From Oppiella nova (taxonomy: Eukaryota > Arthropoda > Arachnida > Sarcoptiformes > Oppiidae): a stretch of 24,344 nt of DNA. The notes beneath the pieces are model-generated. The model made no database searches. It was given only the letters and a program-made list of their open reading frames with translations, and was not told where the DNA came from. Below are positions 1 to 19,420 of the stretch, piece after piece (within the stretch, counting starts at the first letter, position 1; every line of letters begins with the position of its first letter). Both the position numbers and the translations under genes were made by a program. The stretch is taken from the NCBI GenBank assembly GCA_905397405.1, contig CAJPVJ010000489.1, positions 1-24,344 on the forward strand, in the 5' to 3' direction.

Positions 1-624
1 ATTATTGTTATAATACTTATCTGTTTTATTTATATATCTACCAGTAATTCACTTATGAATTATATAATAGTTTTATATTAAATGTTATTATGTTACTCAA
101 TTAATTCCACGCCATCCCCTCCCTATCGTATGGCTAGGGCTAACTTTGTGCTAGATTATTTTTTTGGTTAATTGCTTAATATATTTTTAGTATACACGCT
201 CTCAATGAGCAATAATTACAAGCAATGATTATATGCATAACTTATACGTTGTATGGGAATTAACTGTAAATTCAATTATAAGTTTTGATTTATAAATCAG
301 TTATAATTTCATTGTATAAAATGTTATTATTTTCGTATTAACTGAGCATTATAGTAATATTGGTGTAATAATTTGATGTTATTTTGTGTCGATCCCATCC
401 CGGCTTATCAATCCATCAGCCGTTGAAACAATCAAATTATGTTAAATAAAATCAAAAATAGCTTTGAATTATATGTAAAAATCTAATATCTTATGCTAAT
501 TATGTATTGGAGTTAATGTATAATCAAATTAGCTGTCCATTAGGTTGGGATGAAAACTGTGTATTATTTCATTGATTGATATATTAGGAGAAAATATTAT
601 TTTATTTATGCATTTAGATCAGCC
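1..624 (+). repeat. duplicated block, copy A
   Basis: Recurs in direct orientation at 4440-5066 with roughly ten substitutions by eye and one 3-bp insertion (ATC at 4567-4569). Bases 1-127 occur a third time at 4312-4438. The match ends where the CT microsatellite starts. Confidence 0.95.
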
Positions 625-649
625 CTCTCTCTCTCTCTCTCTCTCTCCC
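625..649. repeat. (CT)n microsatellite
   Basis: Eleven CT units followed by CCC, at the right edge of duplicated block A. The first bases belong to the tract that appears complemented at 5067. Confidence 0.95.
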
Positions 650-925
650 TTTTGATTAAGTTTTTATTTTAAATTTTAAATTGAAGTCCTATTAAATAAT
701 AGTTAAATAATAAATTCATTTTGATTTTCATCTAGCATTATGTACTGTAATGATGACTAATTATCTGAATTATTAAAATCAATTTTGTATACATTTTGTG
801 TGCCCGTAGTTATGTTGCGGTATATTCTTACTGTACAATCATTTTTCATATATAATTCGTTATTGAAGTCAAAAACAATTCATTATATGAATTCACCCCC
901 GATTCTGACGGACTATCACTCATAT

Positions 926-963
926 GAGAGAGAGAGAGAGAGAGGGAGAGAGAGAGAGAGAGA
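926..963. repeat. (GA)n microsatellite
   Basis: About 38 bp of GA with one GGG interruption. It is a mirror-symmetric purine tract upstream of the first visible KLF exon. Confidence 0.95.
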
Positions 964-1181
964 CCCAACTATAGCTGTATATTTCAATAGACAAGTAATG
1001 AATTGGGAATTAAATTATTATAGCATTTTTTATATATGATCGCATAGTACAGTATAATACCATAAATGTATGGCATTAACAAAACAAATAACAAATACTT
1101 ATAATAATTATAATAGTAATACTGATTAATGAATATCCGTTAATGTATATCATGCTGTCCACCCACCCCCACTGTATATAG

Positions 1182-10725
<9,544 letters not shown>

Positions 10726-11389
10726 CCGACACACCCCTGAGCACCCACCTATACATCTCATCGCCCGGACATTACACCGTCGCGTCAATTTCGCAGTCAT
10801 TTGTGTGAACAGAGAAAAGACTTATTATTTTGTTTGATATATAAATATATTTAGGATTTAATGGAAAGTTATTTGTGAAGACATTCTCTGGTATTTCATG
10901 AAGAATACGAGGGATCTGTGTGTGAACTACCAGTGCTGGGGGTCGGGTGCCCTCCTATCAGCTTTGATATCAATGATTCAGACATGAGCTCCCGATCCAC
11001 AATCCCTGTCCACACAAAACACCAACTCAATTATATTTATAACAAAAATATATTTGTATTTTTTAATTAGCTTTTTATTATTTAGTATTATATATGAATA
11101 TTATTTTTTGATTGTTTGTTACATTTTATCACAATTCATATTATGTTCACAATTGAATACTTAATTCAATTAATCATTTTATTTAAAAAAGTTTTTTCCA
11201 TTTTTATTATTATATTATTTGATTCATATTTTTGTTAATATAATCTCTCTCTCTCTCTTTCTCTCTCCCTATATCTCTCTCTTTCTCTCTATCCCTATAT
11301 CTCTCTCATTCTCTCTTGAATCGCACACAAAAACACACACTCATGAGCCAATAGCGCCGGTGTTTTTAATTGATTGGGTGCTGTGTTAG
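10726..11389 (+). other. KLF 3' UTR and downstream flank
   Basis: No open frame of note. It starts with moderately GC-rich sequence after the stop, then becomes AT-rich. I could not place a convincing polyadenylation signal close to the stop: clear AATAAA words appear only near 11636 and 11816, beyond the edge of the segmental duplication. The CT minisatellite at 11244 lies here. Confidence 0.5.
11244..11317. repeat. CT-rich minisatellite
   Basis: Imperfect CT tract with a repeated CCCTATATCTCTCTCTTT-like subunit, downstream of the KLF stop and just left of the segmental duplication. Confidence 0.9.
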
Positions 11390-11406
11390 AGAACCAGTGA
11401 TTACCG

Positions 11407-11444
11407 GAATATTCTGGTGTTTAAGACATTTCGCCAGAATATTC
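11407..11444. promoter_or_regulatory. inverted repeat with two HSE-like cores, copy 1
   Basis: Perfect 11-bp arms GAATATTCTGG (11407-11417) and CCAGAATATTC (11434-11444) with a 16-nt spacer. Each arm contains GAATATTC, which fits the nGAAnnTTCn heat-shock-factor half-site pair. It lies 17 bp inside the left edge of the segmental duplication. The regulatory role is inference. Confidence 0.4.
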
Positions 11445-13482
11445 TCGTTTATGTCTCAACAAAATTATCTATTTTAGGGTATATTTTAATTGAATTATAA
11501 GAGAAATTATTATTATATATATATAGTTGTGTGCGAGGGATACCTAGTGGTGGACTAACCACCCGGCCCCACTCCCAGACACTTGTTTTCGCTCACATAA
11601 ATATTCAAACTAATGATTTGAAATATAAATAGTATAAATAAATTTTTAAATAATGATAAATATATAGTATATAAAGTATATAAGTAATTATTCAATTAAT
11701 AGTATATGAAAAAAGTAACACATAATCTGTTTTTATATTTAAAAATAATAGTATACATTAATATAAATATATTTATGACTTTCTCTCACTATTTTCCATT
11801 TGTTTGTAATTTAAATAAAACAAAATTTTTTGTTTCAACTTTTTTTAAATACAAATAACTGTTATCCCAATGAATGCTCAAAACAAAACTGATTGACTAA
11901 ACAAAAACGCAATTGTAATAATAATTAACAAATAAATTTACAAAACAAATAACAAAAATGTGACACAAAAATAACATTCAAATAAAAAGTTAGAAATTAT
12001 TTCATATTTTTACGGAATATAATTTGTCCTGAATTTAACTTTTAATTAAGAAAGGTTTTCAATTGATATCAAATTAATTGCTCATAATTTTTAAATTAAA
12101 TTATAAAACATTTTCACCTGTACCTCCATTTGTTTGAAACTATGTATCAAATATTACTGATATGTTCATCACATGTGTGTCCATAAAGTTTATGGCATAA
12201 ACCAAAACTTTATTTAAAAAAGTTTTTACACAATATTTCCCTTTATTGTATTATCCGATATTTGTGCCTGGATATCTCGAATACTAATTTTAAATATCAT
12301 AAAAACATTTCAATTACAAATGACTACAGAAAGTAAATTAAACAAACTTCACATTTTTGTTCACTAGTAGTGGTTTAGTAAAAGTAGACTTTGAGTACTT
12401 AATACTTTTTTGACCCTGAATGAATAAACTAAATTAGATTATACACGACTGTCTTGTCCAGTGATACCTGTGCTGCCAAAACATGTAACAAACAAATGGA
12501 GATAAAATAATAATTCAATTGTTTTCTCATTATTTTTTTCAAAAGTTTTGTTAATCTGTGAATAACAAGCAATTCATATAATGGAAAGTTGATAAAAAGG
12601 GACTGGGAGGGCAGTAAGATTTTTTAAAAGGATTAACAGCCACGAAAAATATAATTTAACATGCAAACTTTCAATACTACTTAAACATAATGTTATATTA
12701 ATTGATCCAATTATTATTTGTGTATTAATACATAGCACACAATTTTAAAGTGATATACCCCTTTATGAATAACTGACCAAGGTGTGAATTGCATTTGTTA
12801 TTAAATCGAGTAAATAAAAGCCCTTAAGAGTACAATTCACTTATGAAAAACTCAATACTATTTGATTGACTGTTTTGATTTGAAACCCAATACTATTGTA
12901 AATTAGTTTTTATTGGATTTTTATTTGGAAATATGTCTCACATTTTCAAACTATTTATTATTTAATTGTCTCGTATATCCTAAAACTGATAATTCCTATA
13001 TTTTCTCAATATTTGTCTCACATTTATTTGTTTAAACATTAATTTTCTTAATTATAATCTCATGTTTTTTCTTATAAACTATTTATTATTTAATTGTCTC
13101 GTATATCCTAAAACTGATAATTCCTATATTTTCTCAATATTTGTCTCACATTTATTTGTTTAAACATTAATTTTCTTAATTATAATCTCATGTTTTTTCT
13201 TATCAATTCATTTCTATTAATATTATAAATAATTTGAAATGAAGTTTCGAGAAATTGTTTGTACAGTAAATGACACAAAAATACATTATAAATAAAAATT
13301 ATTTAATATAATATACCGTCAAGTGTTCACCATGTTTATTATTTTAGCACTCTAATCATCAAGCTTATTTTAAAAATATTCTGACTATTTATCAGATTAT
13401 TAAGTTATATAATTCATGAAAAATAATATTAATTTTAATCAAAAATATTTAAAATAACTTATGAAAAACTCCAGGGTCTGTT
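11445..13482. other. AT-rich intergenic DNA between KLF and WH1 gene 1
   Basis: No credible gene. It contains the 128-bp tandem repeat at 12948-13203 and an odd-length palindrome CCATAAAGTTTATGG at 12181. The same content recurs in copy 2. Confidence 0.7.
12948..13203 (+). repeat. two perfect 128-bp tandem units
   Basis: 12948-13075 and 13076-13203 appear identical (AAACTATTTATTATTTAATT to TTTTTTCTTAT). In segmental copy 2 the corresponding place is 21530-21744, with a single N between a shortened first unit and a full second unit. Confidence 0.95.
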
Positions 13483-13691
13483 TTGTGTTGAATGAGTATG
13501 AAACCTTGGATGATAATTGACTCATTGGTAATCAGATAATTACCTTGTTCAACACTTATGTCAAGACTCTTGACTCTAGAGTAATGGAAAGGCTATTAAT
13601 GGCTATTCATATGTGATTCAGTGGTCAACCGTTTGACGAGAAAACCATTCATTGATTCACAAATATAATTACCCTGGTATTGTGTATTAGG
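13483..13691 (-). pseudogene. relic of a WH1-gene 5' end (promoter plus first codons)
   Basis: Minus strand. The stretch 13526-13691 resembles the DNA upstream of gene 1 (16647-16837). Shared words include GGAAAGGCTATTAAT, GATTCAGTGG/GAATCAGTGG, CAACC and ACCCTGGTATT. It runs into an ATG at 13525 reading MSQLSSKVSYSFNTK, against MNQLSSKFVHKFYSLDT in gene 1. Homology stops after about 14 codons, with no WH1 domain following. It is a truncated family member just 3' of gene 1. Confidence 0.75.
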
Positions 13692-14093
13692 TAATTTGTT
13701 ATTAATGTTATTTATTATTCAAATATATTTTTATACACTATAAAATAGTTATGAAATGTTACAATCAAATCAAATTTTATGTATAGTTTTAATAACTATA
13801 TTAACTATATAATTTTGCAAACTATATTAATGATAACTGTTTATAACACAGTTGCATTTATGTATTTAATAATATCTAATTGTTTGATATAATTAAATCT
13901 AAATCTTAAACCAAAAACACAATTAAATCTTAGGTTTTTAAATTAACACTAATTAATGAAAAATATGTTATAAAACGTAAATAAACTTAAATATTAAGTA
14001 AAATAAACTCGGATATTAAAAATCACAAATAAATACAAATAGTTATATAAGCATTGGAGTCAGACTACCGGTGCTCTACCACCTCTGACATAA
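13692..14093 (-). other. 3' flank of WH1 gene 1
   Basis: AT-rich, no open frame. On the minus strand, AGCACCGGTAGT occurs 18 nt after the stop (14064-14075), and the same element follows gene 2 and the 19 kb fragment. No clear polyadenylation signal was placed. Confidence 0.5.
14064..14075 (-). promoter_or_regulatory. conserved 3' UTR element AGCACCGGTAGT, gene 1
   Basis: On the minus strand it lies 18 nt after the stop. Identical 12-mers follow gene 2 (22729-22740) and the exon fragment (18963-18974). The flanks of the fragment have diverged, so preservation of the 12-mer stands out. The core ACCGGT is palindromic. Confidence 0.4.
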
Positions 14094-16646
14094 CTATTCT
14101 TTGCAATCCTTCACGTCTAACCACTTCATCATCTCTGGACACCTGGTAGTTGTATACAACCGAGTCATCAACCGTAGTATCTCTAAGTGTATCTCCCGGT
14201 GCTGATCGATCAGTGCCTTAATCTCTGTGTCGTCCATCTGATCCCAAAAAGACAACAAAATATATCATTAAATCTTACGAACCAATTATCACTAAATCAC
14301 GGGTCAATCCGAAATCAGTACCAAAGCTAATCAAGTGAGCCATACCTGTCGCACACTTTTCCAGTGCCCGTCCGATCCCTTTCCACTTTTATCCTCTTTC
14401 TTACCGACCAATCGTCTCAACCAATTGCTGACATTCTTCTTCTTTTTCTTCTTCTTTGGCGTCAATTTCTTCTTTTTAAGCATTTCTTTCTCACCAATAG
14501 TTGGTTTTGTCTCAACTCCTGTCCCATTGTCTGACTCCTCTACCACTTCAATGGCATCCGAGTCCTCATTGTCTTCATTGCCATCGACCACTTGGTCCCC
14601 AACATCTCCATTATCTTTATTATCTCCAATCACTTCATCGCCCAAAATGTCTTCTTTATTTCCATTGTTTTCATCGACTTCATTGTCCTCAACATTACCA
14701 TTACCTCCATTGTCTTCTACTGTTACATCTGTCAGTGTGTTACAACTGCCTCCACTGGCATCCACTTCATCGAATCCTTTGGTGTCATTATCTTCAGTAT
14801 TACTACTATTAGTTACCGATCCGTTTAGAGCTAACTCTTCTCCGGTTTCTTCGGCCACTGTCTTAACGCATTCATCGCAGCCATAGATTGGCACCGATTT
14901 CTCCGAATTCAAGATAACCGTCTTTTGCTTGCGTTTCTCTTCAATCAAATCCATAGACAACTGTAGCACAGATTGTGGTATTTGATCCGATGGTGTCTAC
15001 AAGACATTTGAGATAAGAAACCATTTGATACTTAATAACAGATAATTCGCTCGTTTCTCACGGATTTCGGAGAATCAGATCCCTGTGTCAGTGATATGTC
15101 TATCGATGTCTCAAATGGGAGTTCAATCAAGACTTCTTTGTAACTGTTATCATCACATTTACCACTCTCCTGGTTATTATTTTTATCGATAGCCTTTTCC
15201 TTCACGTCTATTAGGTTCTCATTTGAAGGACTTCCACTTTGATTATCAATTGCTTTATCAATGACAATGTCTTTCACACCACAACTCAATTGATTTAATA
15301 GCTGTTCGCATTCATCAATGCTTTCAGTTAACTGATCCAAGTCTTTGTCAATTCGTTTCCAATTAGACTTATTATCAATGGTTATGTCTGTAAACCAAAC
15401 ACAATATTATAATAATTACCTATTTATTGATTACTTCTTATATCAAACCTTTCGATTTGTCCACCAATTGATTATTGAGTCCAACCGTCAAATTCACACC
15501 AATCTTCACTTTCTTAGCGTTAGATTCAGTGATTGGATCCGAAGTTTGTGTCCACTTTTCGGCCATTCGTTCAAAGAGTTTATTCAACTCATAAACCGAA
15601 AACTGATCCGACGGTGGATTCGTTTCTTTTGGTTCTTCAGTCGATATCATTGCTGTCATTGGATGACCATTCGTGGGATACTTTGCTTTAACCGCCGTTT
15701 GTAGCGATATATCCATTAGAGTCATCGATTGTCTGCTCATATCAAGTGTTACCACGTCTTCCTCATCGCATTCATCCATCACTTCCAGCGATGTCTTCGG
15801 GAAGAAGGCATTCATTGGTCGATGTTTTTGTGGATAATTTTGGACATCACCTATCAGTTGACTAAGACTTGAGTCCAAATATCGGATTCCAGTTGCGAGT
15901 CGTTGGAAACCCTTATCCAGAATCAAATCCAAATTGGGTTCCCTTATCACCGGCTCCTTCAGCACCGGTTCATAAATGGCATCCGTAGTGTCCATGGATT
16001 CACTCGTCGGGTGAGACCTCTTACGATCTCTGGAGTCGGTTTCCCGTCTATTATCTCGAGACCGCTTCTTTATCTCAGCCCTCCTTGGGATCACATGAGG
16101 TGTCATAACAGTCCCCACCGTCTCCTTCCTCCATGTCTTGGGCTCTTTAGTGGCCAAGTCTTTGGTGGCCAACGGTTCCAGTTGTGGACGACTCTGCGGA
16201 CCAAATCGTCTCATTTTGCGCTCCAATACAAGAATCTTGAAGTCGTTGGCCTCCAGTCGTTGGGAAAACTTAACGCCAGCGCTCGAGCCGTCCGGTGCCG
16301 TCATCACCGAAAACGTGGTGTTCCTCCACTCAAAGTTCAAGTCTTTGTCATCGCTTATGTCGAGCTCGAAGAGGATCTTCTGACAGCTCGTGTCGTAGAC
16401 TCGGATGAAACACGTGTTGGCGTCAGTCGTTTGGGTGACAACGCATAGGATCTTCTTGTAGTCAATGGACCACTGCTTCGCTTTCTGTGTCTTTGTCCAC
16501 AACTGTACTAACGATGACAACAGTAGTGTCCATCCGTTGCCTAAAACTGATGACAACTCTTGTTTCTTGTCGGCCGATAAAGAGGACGATCTGGTTGTGT
16601 CTAATGAGTAGAATTTATGGACAAACTTTGATGATAATTGATTCAT
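14094..16646 (-). CDS. WH1 (WASP homology 1/EVH1) domain protein, gene 1
   Basis: Four exons on the minus strand: 16646-15449, 15387-15062, 14996-14346, 14237-14094. Introns are 61, 65 and 108 bp with GT-AG ends, and phases agree (1, 0, 0). The product is 772 aa. Residues about 25-146 form a WASP-type WH1 domain: SSLVQLW, a Trp eight residues on (KQW), CFIRVYDT, ILFELDI and AGVKF match the pattern QLY, W, FIRLY, LLWEQEL and AGLNF of WASP. In WASP this domain binds WIP-type proline-rich partners and links to Arp2/3 actin assembly. A basic stretch follows (about 188-212, EIKKRSRDNRRETDSRDRKR), then unrecognised sequence, a predicted helical exon 2, a long acidic Asn/Asp/Glu region, a Lys run, the motif SNWLRRLVGKK, and a conserved last exon. 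No CRIB, proline-rich region or clear WH2/VCA is visible, so Arp2/3 activation is not implied. ATG 16646 is the first Met in frame before the domain. Intact in all exons. Confidence 0.8.
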
Positions 16647-17291
16647 TGGTGGTGTCAGTGATAATGGGAAGTGATTACAATGTGTTTAACATGTGTTAAG
16701 TAAATGTTTGCTAAGAATAACGGAAAGGCTATTAATAGTAATGGCTATATATGTATGAATCAGTGGCCAACCATGTTATAAAAAACCATATACTCATAGG
16801 TTCATATAAGAAATGACCCTGGTATTTTGTGTACTGGACATGAAGTATTGGATATGTGCTGGCTATTCAAATTCAATACAAATAAAAGGGGTCAGAAATA
16901 TAGGATTAATTAATTAATTACAGAATATGTTAATTATTTTTGACTAATCGTCTGATAATTCATTATCCAATCATAGGCTATGTATTGTAAATCTATGGCT
17001 AACTTTCGCATACTTAATGACAATTAAATGCTAATTAAGGGAGTCTTAAATACAATTACATTTTATTTCATTTTGATTTTAAATTATTTAATCTTAGTGA
17101 ATAAAAAATATTGTATTTTGATAATTTATTAATAAAACATTTAATAAATAAAATAATTACCCCGAACATTATATTTGTGTACACAATTACCCTGAACATT
17201 ATATTTGTGAATATTGATGACAAATTATTAATCACAGACTTGTTATAAGTTGTGAATTTGATTATCACTTAATTTGAGTGCATTTACAGAA
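16647..17291. promoter_or_regulatory. divergent intergenic/promoter region of WH1 gene 1 and the plus-strand paralogue
   Basis: 645 bp between two divergent start codons. The 190 bp next to gene 1 (16647-16837) is partly conserved in the relics at 13526-13691 and 22197-22362, which marks it as a family promoter/5' UTR module. A TATATAT run at about 16746-16752 is a possible TATA box for gene 1; it is not preserved in the relics. The part next to 17292 is AT-rich and shows no shared element. Confidence 0.45.
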
Positions 17292-18508
17292 ATGTCTCAA
17301 AGAATACCGAAAAGACCTGTTTATAGACGGAATGTATCATCGGTTTCATTGGACGCACAGTTAGTTAAGAAATTGTTGTCAGTATTGGATAAGAAATGGG
17401 AACCACTGTTGATATCATCGGTGCAGTTGTGGCCAAACACACGAAACCAGAAGCAGAGTTCATTCATATTCTCGAAGATCATGTGTTTGATCACCGATAC
17501 AACCAATGCTGACGTGTGTCTCATCCGAGTCTATGATACGAGTCTTAAGAATATTCTCTACGAACTCGACTTAATGCAAGACTTTAAGTACAAATCGAGT
17601 GGTGATTGTGATCACGAGTTTGTGACAAAGGATGGTAAGAGCACTGGTATTAGATTTGAGGCCTGTATAGAGTCGAGTGAATTCAAGGTACAAGTGATTG
17701 GTTACCAAAACACACGTAACCAACGATTGGCACAGAATCTCATCACTAATGTTGGAGTCATTCACCAAAATATTAAACAATTTAATGACATAATGTTGAC
17801 TGAATTGAGGCAATTCAACCAATTTAGGAGTTCCCATAAGAGTCAGGCGCCGATTAATGTTACCACTAATACAAAGACTGAAAAAGAGAAATCTAGACAG
17901 TCTATGAGTATAAGAAGTAATAATAACCATAAAATTTGTATTCATTTAAATCATTAATTTCTCAATATATAGGTTACTTGAATAAATACAAAGGTGATCC
18001 AATGGTACCGGTGCTCTCGAATCCCCAAACGAATGGCAAAGGTTTACAACCGATAGATATCTCATTGGAAGCGATTGGTGAACGTAACGAAGATCTGAAA
18101 TCAAATAAACGATCGCCAATTGATTTATCACTGAATCGGACACTGAAAGTGGACAGACATGACATACAATTGGAGTCAGAAATAGTGGTGAAACCGAATG
18201 GATCTGTTGATGAAAATGAAGGTCCAAGAGATGACGGGTTGAGTAGAGGTATTAGGAAAGGATTGATAATAGAAATAAAGAGTTTGCAGAAAAAGATGTC
18301 ACATGTATTCACTGAATTGTCCGGTTATGTGGACAACAACTCGGATTTCTTTGCCAATAAAACCGCAATCAGACAAACGACTAAAAATATTGAGAAACAA
18401 ATGAATTGTTTATTTAGTTTATTAGATCCAAATGATATTATGGCTTTGATTGACAGACCTGTTGATGAAATTGTTGTCAAAGTGGTTAATAAAAATAGAT
18501 ATTTTACA

Positions 18509-18511
<3 letters not shown>
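17292..18511 (+). CDS. diverged WH1 domain paralogue (third family member)
   Basis: Two exons, 17292-17907 and 17973-18511, joined by a 65-bp intron (donor A|GTATAAG, acceptor CAATATATAG, phase 1), give 384 aa. An alternative donor at 17917 keeps the same phase and adds three residues. The start ATG is 17292, giving MSQRIPK. Residues about 21-137 are a WH1 domain: ISSVQLW, VCLIRVYDT, ILYELDL, STGIRF. The Trp found eight residues after QLW in gene 1 is Ser here (KQSS). The second half has PIDISL and PIDLSL motifs and a helix-prone end (about 300-384). It ends without the acidic/basic exons and last exon of gene 1, so it is about half as long. It is divergent from gene 1 and inverted relative to its relatives. 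Probably a real gene; partner and function unknown. Confidence 0.75.
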
Positions 18512-18545
<34 letters not shown>

Positions 18546-18962
18546 TAAAATTCAATTGTAAATTAAAGTACACGAAAATTGAATCAAATTAATTTGGAAA
18601 TTATTTTATTTTGATAAATGAGTAACCATTTAACCATAACCATAAGATTGTCAACACTAATTTTGTAATTAAGTTATAACAAATGTGAATTGAAATTAAT
18701 ATCTGATTTATTTATTTGAACAAAATGTCATTTTATCACAAACAATAAATTAAAAGTAATTTTACTTAATATCAATACAAATACACAATTCCAAAACATA
18801 CAAATGAAAACAAATATTATATAAATATTATATAATATCTTTAACATTTTATACTTAAATATCATTTTAAAACAAAATTCTCAATAATAAGTTATTTTTA
18901 ATAACTATAAATACAAACAAAACAATATATAATATAATATATTTATATTATAAATTATTGAA
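18512..18962. other. AT-rich spacer between convergent paralogue pieces
   Basis: Starts with the (CT)n tract right after the stop of the plus-strand paralogue. No gene seen. The minus-strand fragment converges from the right. Confidence 0.6.
18513..18542. repeat. (CT)n microsatellite
   Basis: Begins one base after the stop codon of the plus-strand WH1 paralogue, so it lies in its 3' UTR. Confidence 0.95.
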
Positions 18963-18974
18963 ACTACCGGTGCT
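18963..18974 (-). promoter_or_regulatory. conserved element AGCACCGGTAGT, exon fragment
   Basis: Same 12-mer on the minus strand, 44 nt after the fragment's in-frame stop, in otherwise unalignable AT-rich DNA. Confidence 0.4.
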
Positions 18975-19018
18975 TACAATTTCCTTAATTCTTATACCGA
19001 TTTGAGACAACACTTCAT

Positions 19019-19420
19019 TCATTGGACAATTGATGGCAATAAGCTATACATCCGACACATAACATCGTACATCCTCTGGAGCTCATACCTGTTTCAGATT
19101 AACGCCTTTCCACTCACTCACCGATTCTAGACTTGATTTGCGGTTATTTTGACCACTTTTTCCAACAAATAATCGTCGAAACCAACGACCAAACTGTCCC
19201 TTTTTGATAGACTTCCGATTGGGGACTAATATCGGAATCAGTGCTTTGGTATCATTGATGTCCTCCATTTCCATTCCAATGGTATCTGAGTTCTCATTAC
19301 CTTTGATAACCTCCATGTCCTCAATATCGCCGACCAATTCATTTAATCCCAGATAATAGCCATTGAATTGTCTCAAAAGGCATTTGAAACGATACCCCTC
19401 TTCGAGTGATTCAAAATTTT
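19019..19420 (-). pseudogene. WH1-family 3' exon fragment (acidic/basic tail plus part of last exon)
   Basis: Minus strand, open from about 19420. It reads a mixed acidic stretch (for example DIEDMEVIKGNENSDTIG) and then GRWFRRLFVGKSGQNNRKSS, clearly related to GNWFRRLVGKKDNKSGKGS of gene 2, and SEWKGVNLKQ matching HWKSVRQ. The CAG|GTATGA junction resembles the exon 3 donor of genes 1 and 2. However, last-exon-like codons (RMYDVMCRMYSLL) follow only 13 bp later, so the usual intron and the start of the last exon are missing. A GTGAGT donor inside the exon could give a 46-bp intron in the correct phase, so it may still be spliced. No WH1 domain lies upstream on this strand. Most likely a broken member. 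Confidence 0.6.

Larger units (their letters stand above)
1..1181. other. non-coding, upstream KLF intron or flank
   Basis: AT-rich with no credible exon. It holds a duplicated block (1-624), a (CT)n tract (625-649) and a (GA)n tract (926-963). Position 1 coincides exactly with the first base of a repeat that recurs at 4312 and 4440, so the window may begin at a contig end. Confidence 0.6.
11390..15668. repeat. segmental duplication, copy 1
   Basis: From AGAACCAGTGATTACCGG (11390) rightwards the sequence matches 19975 onwards through non-coding DNA and all exons of the WH1 gene, up to the right end of the window (24344 pairs with 15668). Copies differ by scattered substitutions (a few percent by eye) and small indels. 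The left boundary is sharp; the right boundary lies outside the window. Confidence 0.95.

Noticed and set aside
12181-12195. Palindrome CCATAAAGTTTATGG (also 20763-20777) as a transposon terminal repeat
   Set aside because: No second terminus, target-site duplication or transposase-like frame could be found nearby.
14335-14886. Plus-strand Ser/Leu/Pro-rich open frame (and its twin at 22981-23559)
   Set aside because: It is the antisense shadow of the acidic/Lys-rich exon 3 of genes 1 and 2, which has matched splice sites and phases on the minus strand.
15903-16448. Long plus-strand open frame opposite gene 1 exon 1
   Set aside because: Antisense to the WH1 exon; it has no recognisable domain, while the minus frame is conserved in the paralogue.
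19083-19130. SEWKGVNLKQV in the exon fragment as an actin-binding WH2 motif
   Set aside because: It looks like the LKKV end of WH2, but the Ile-x-x-Gly spacing is wrong, and the intact genes have WKSVRQ there, which does not fit WH2.
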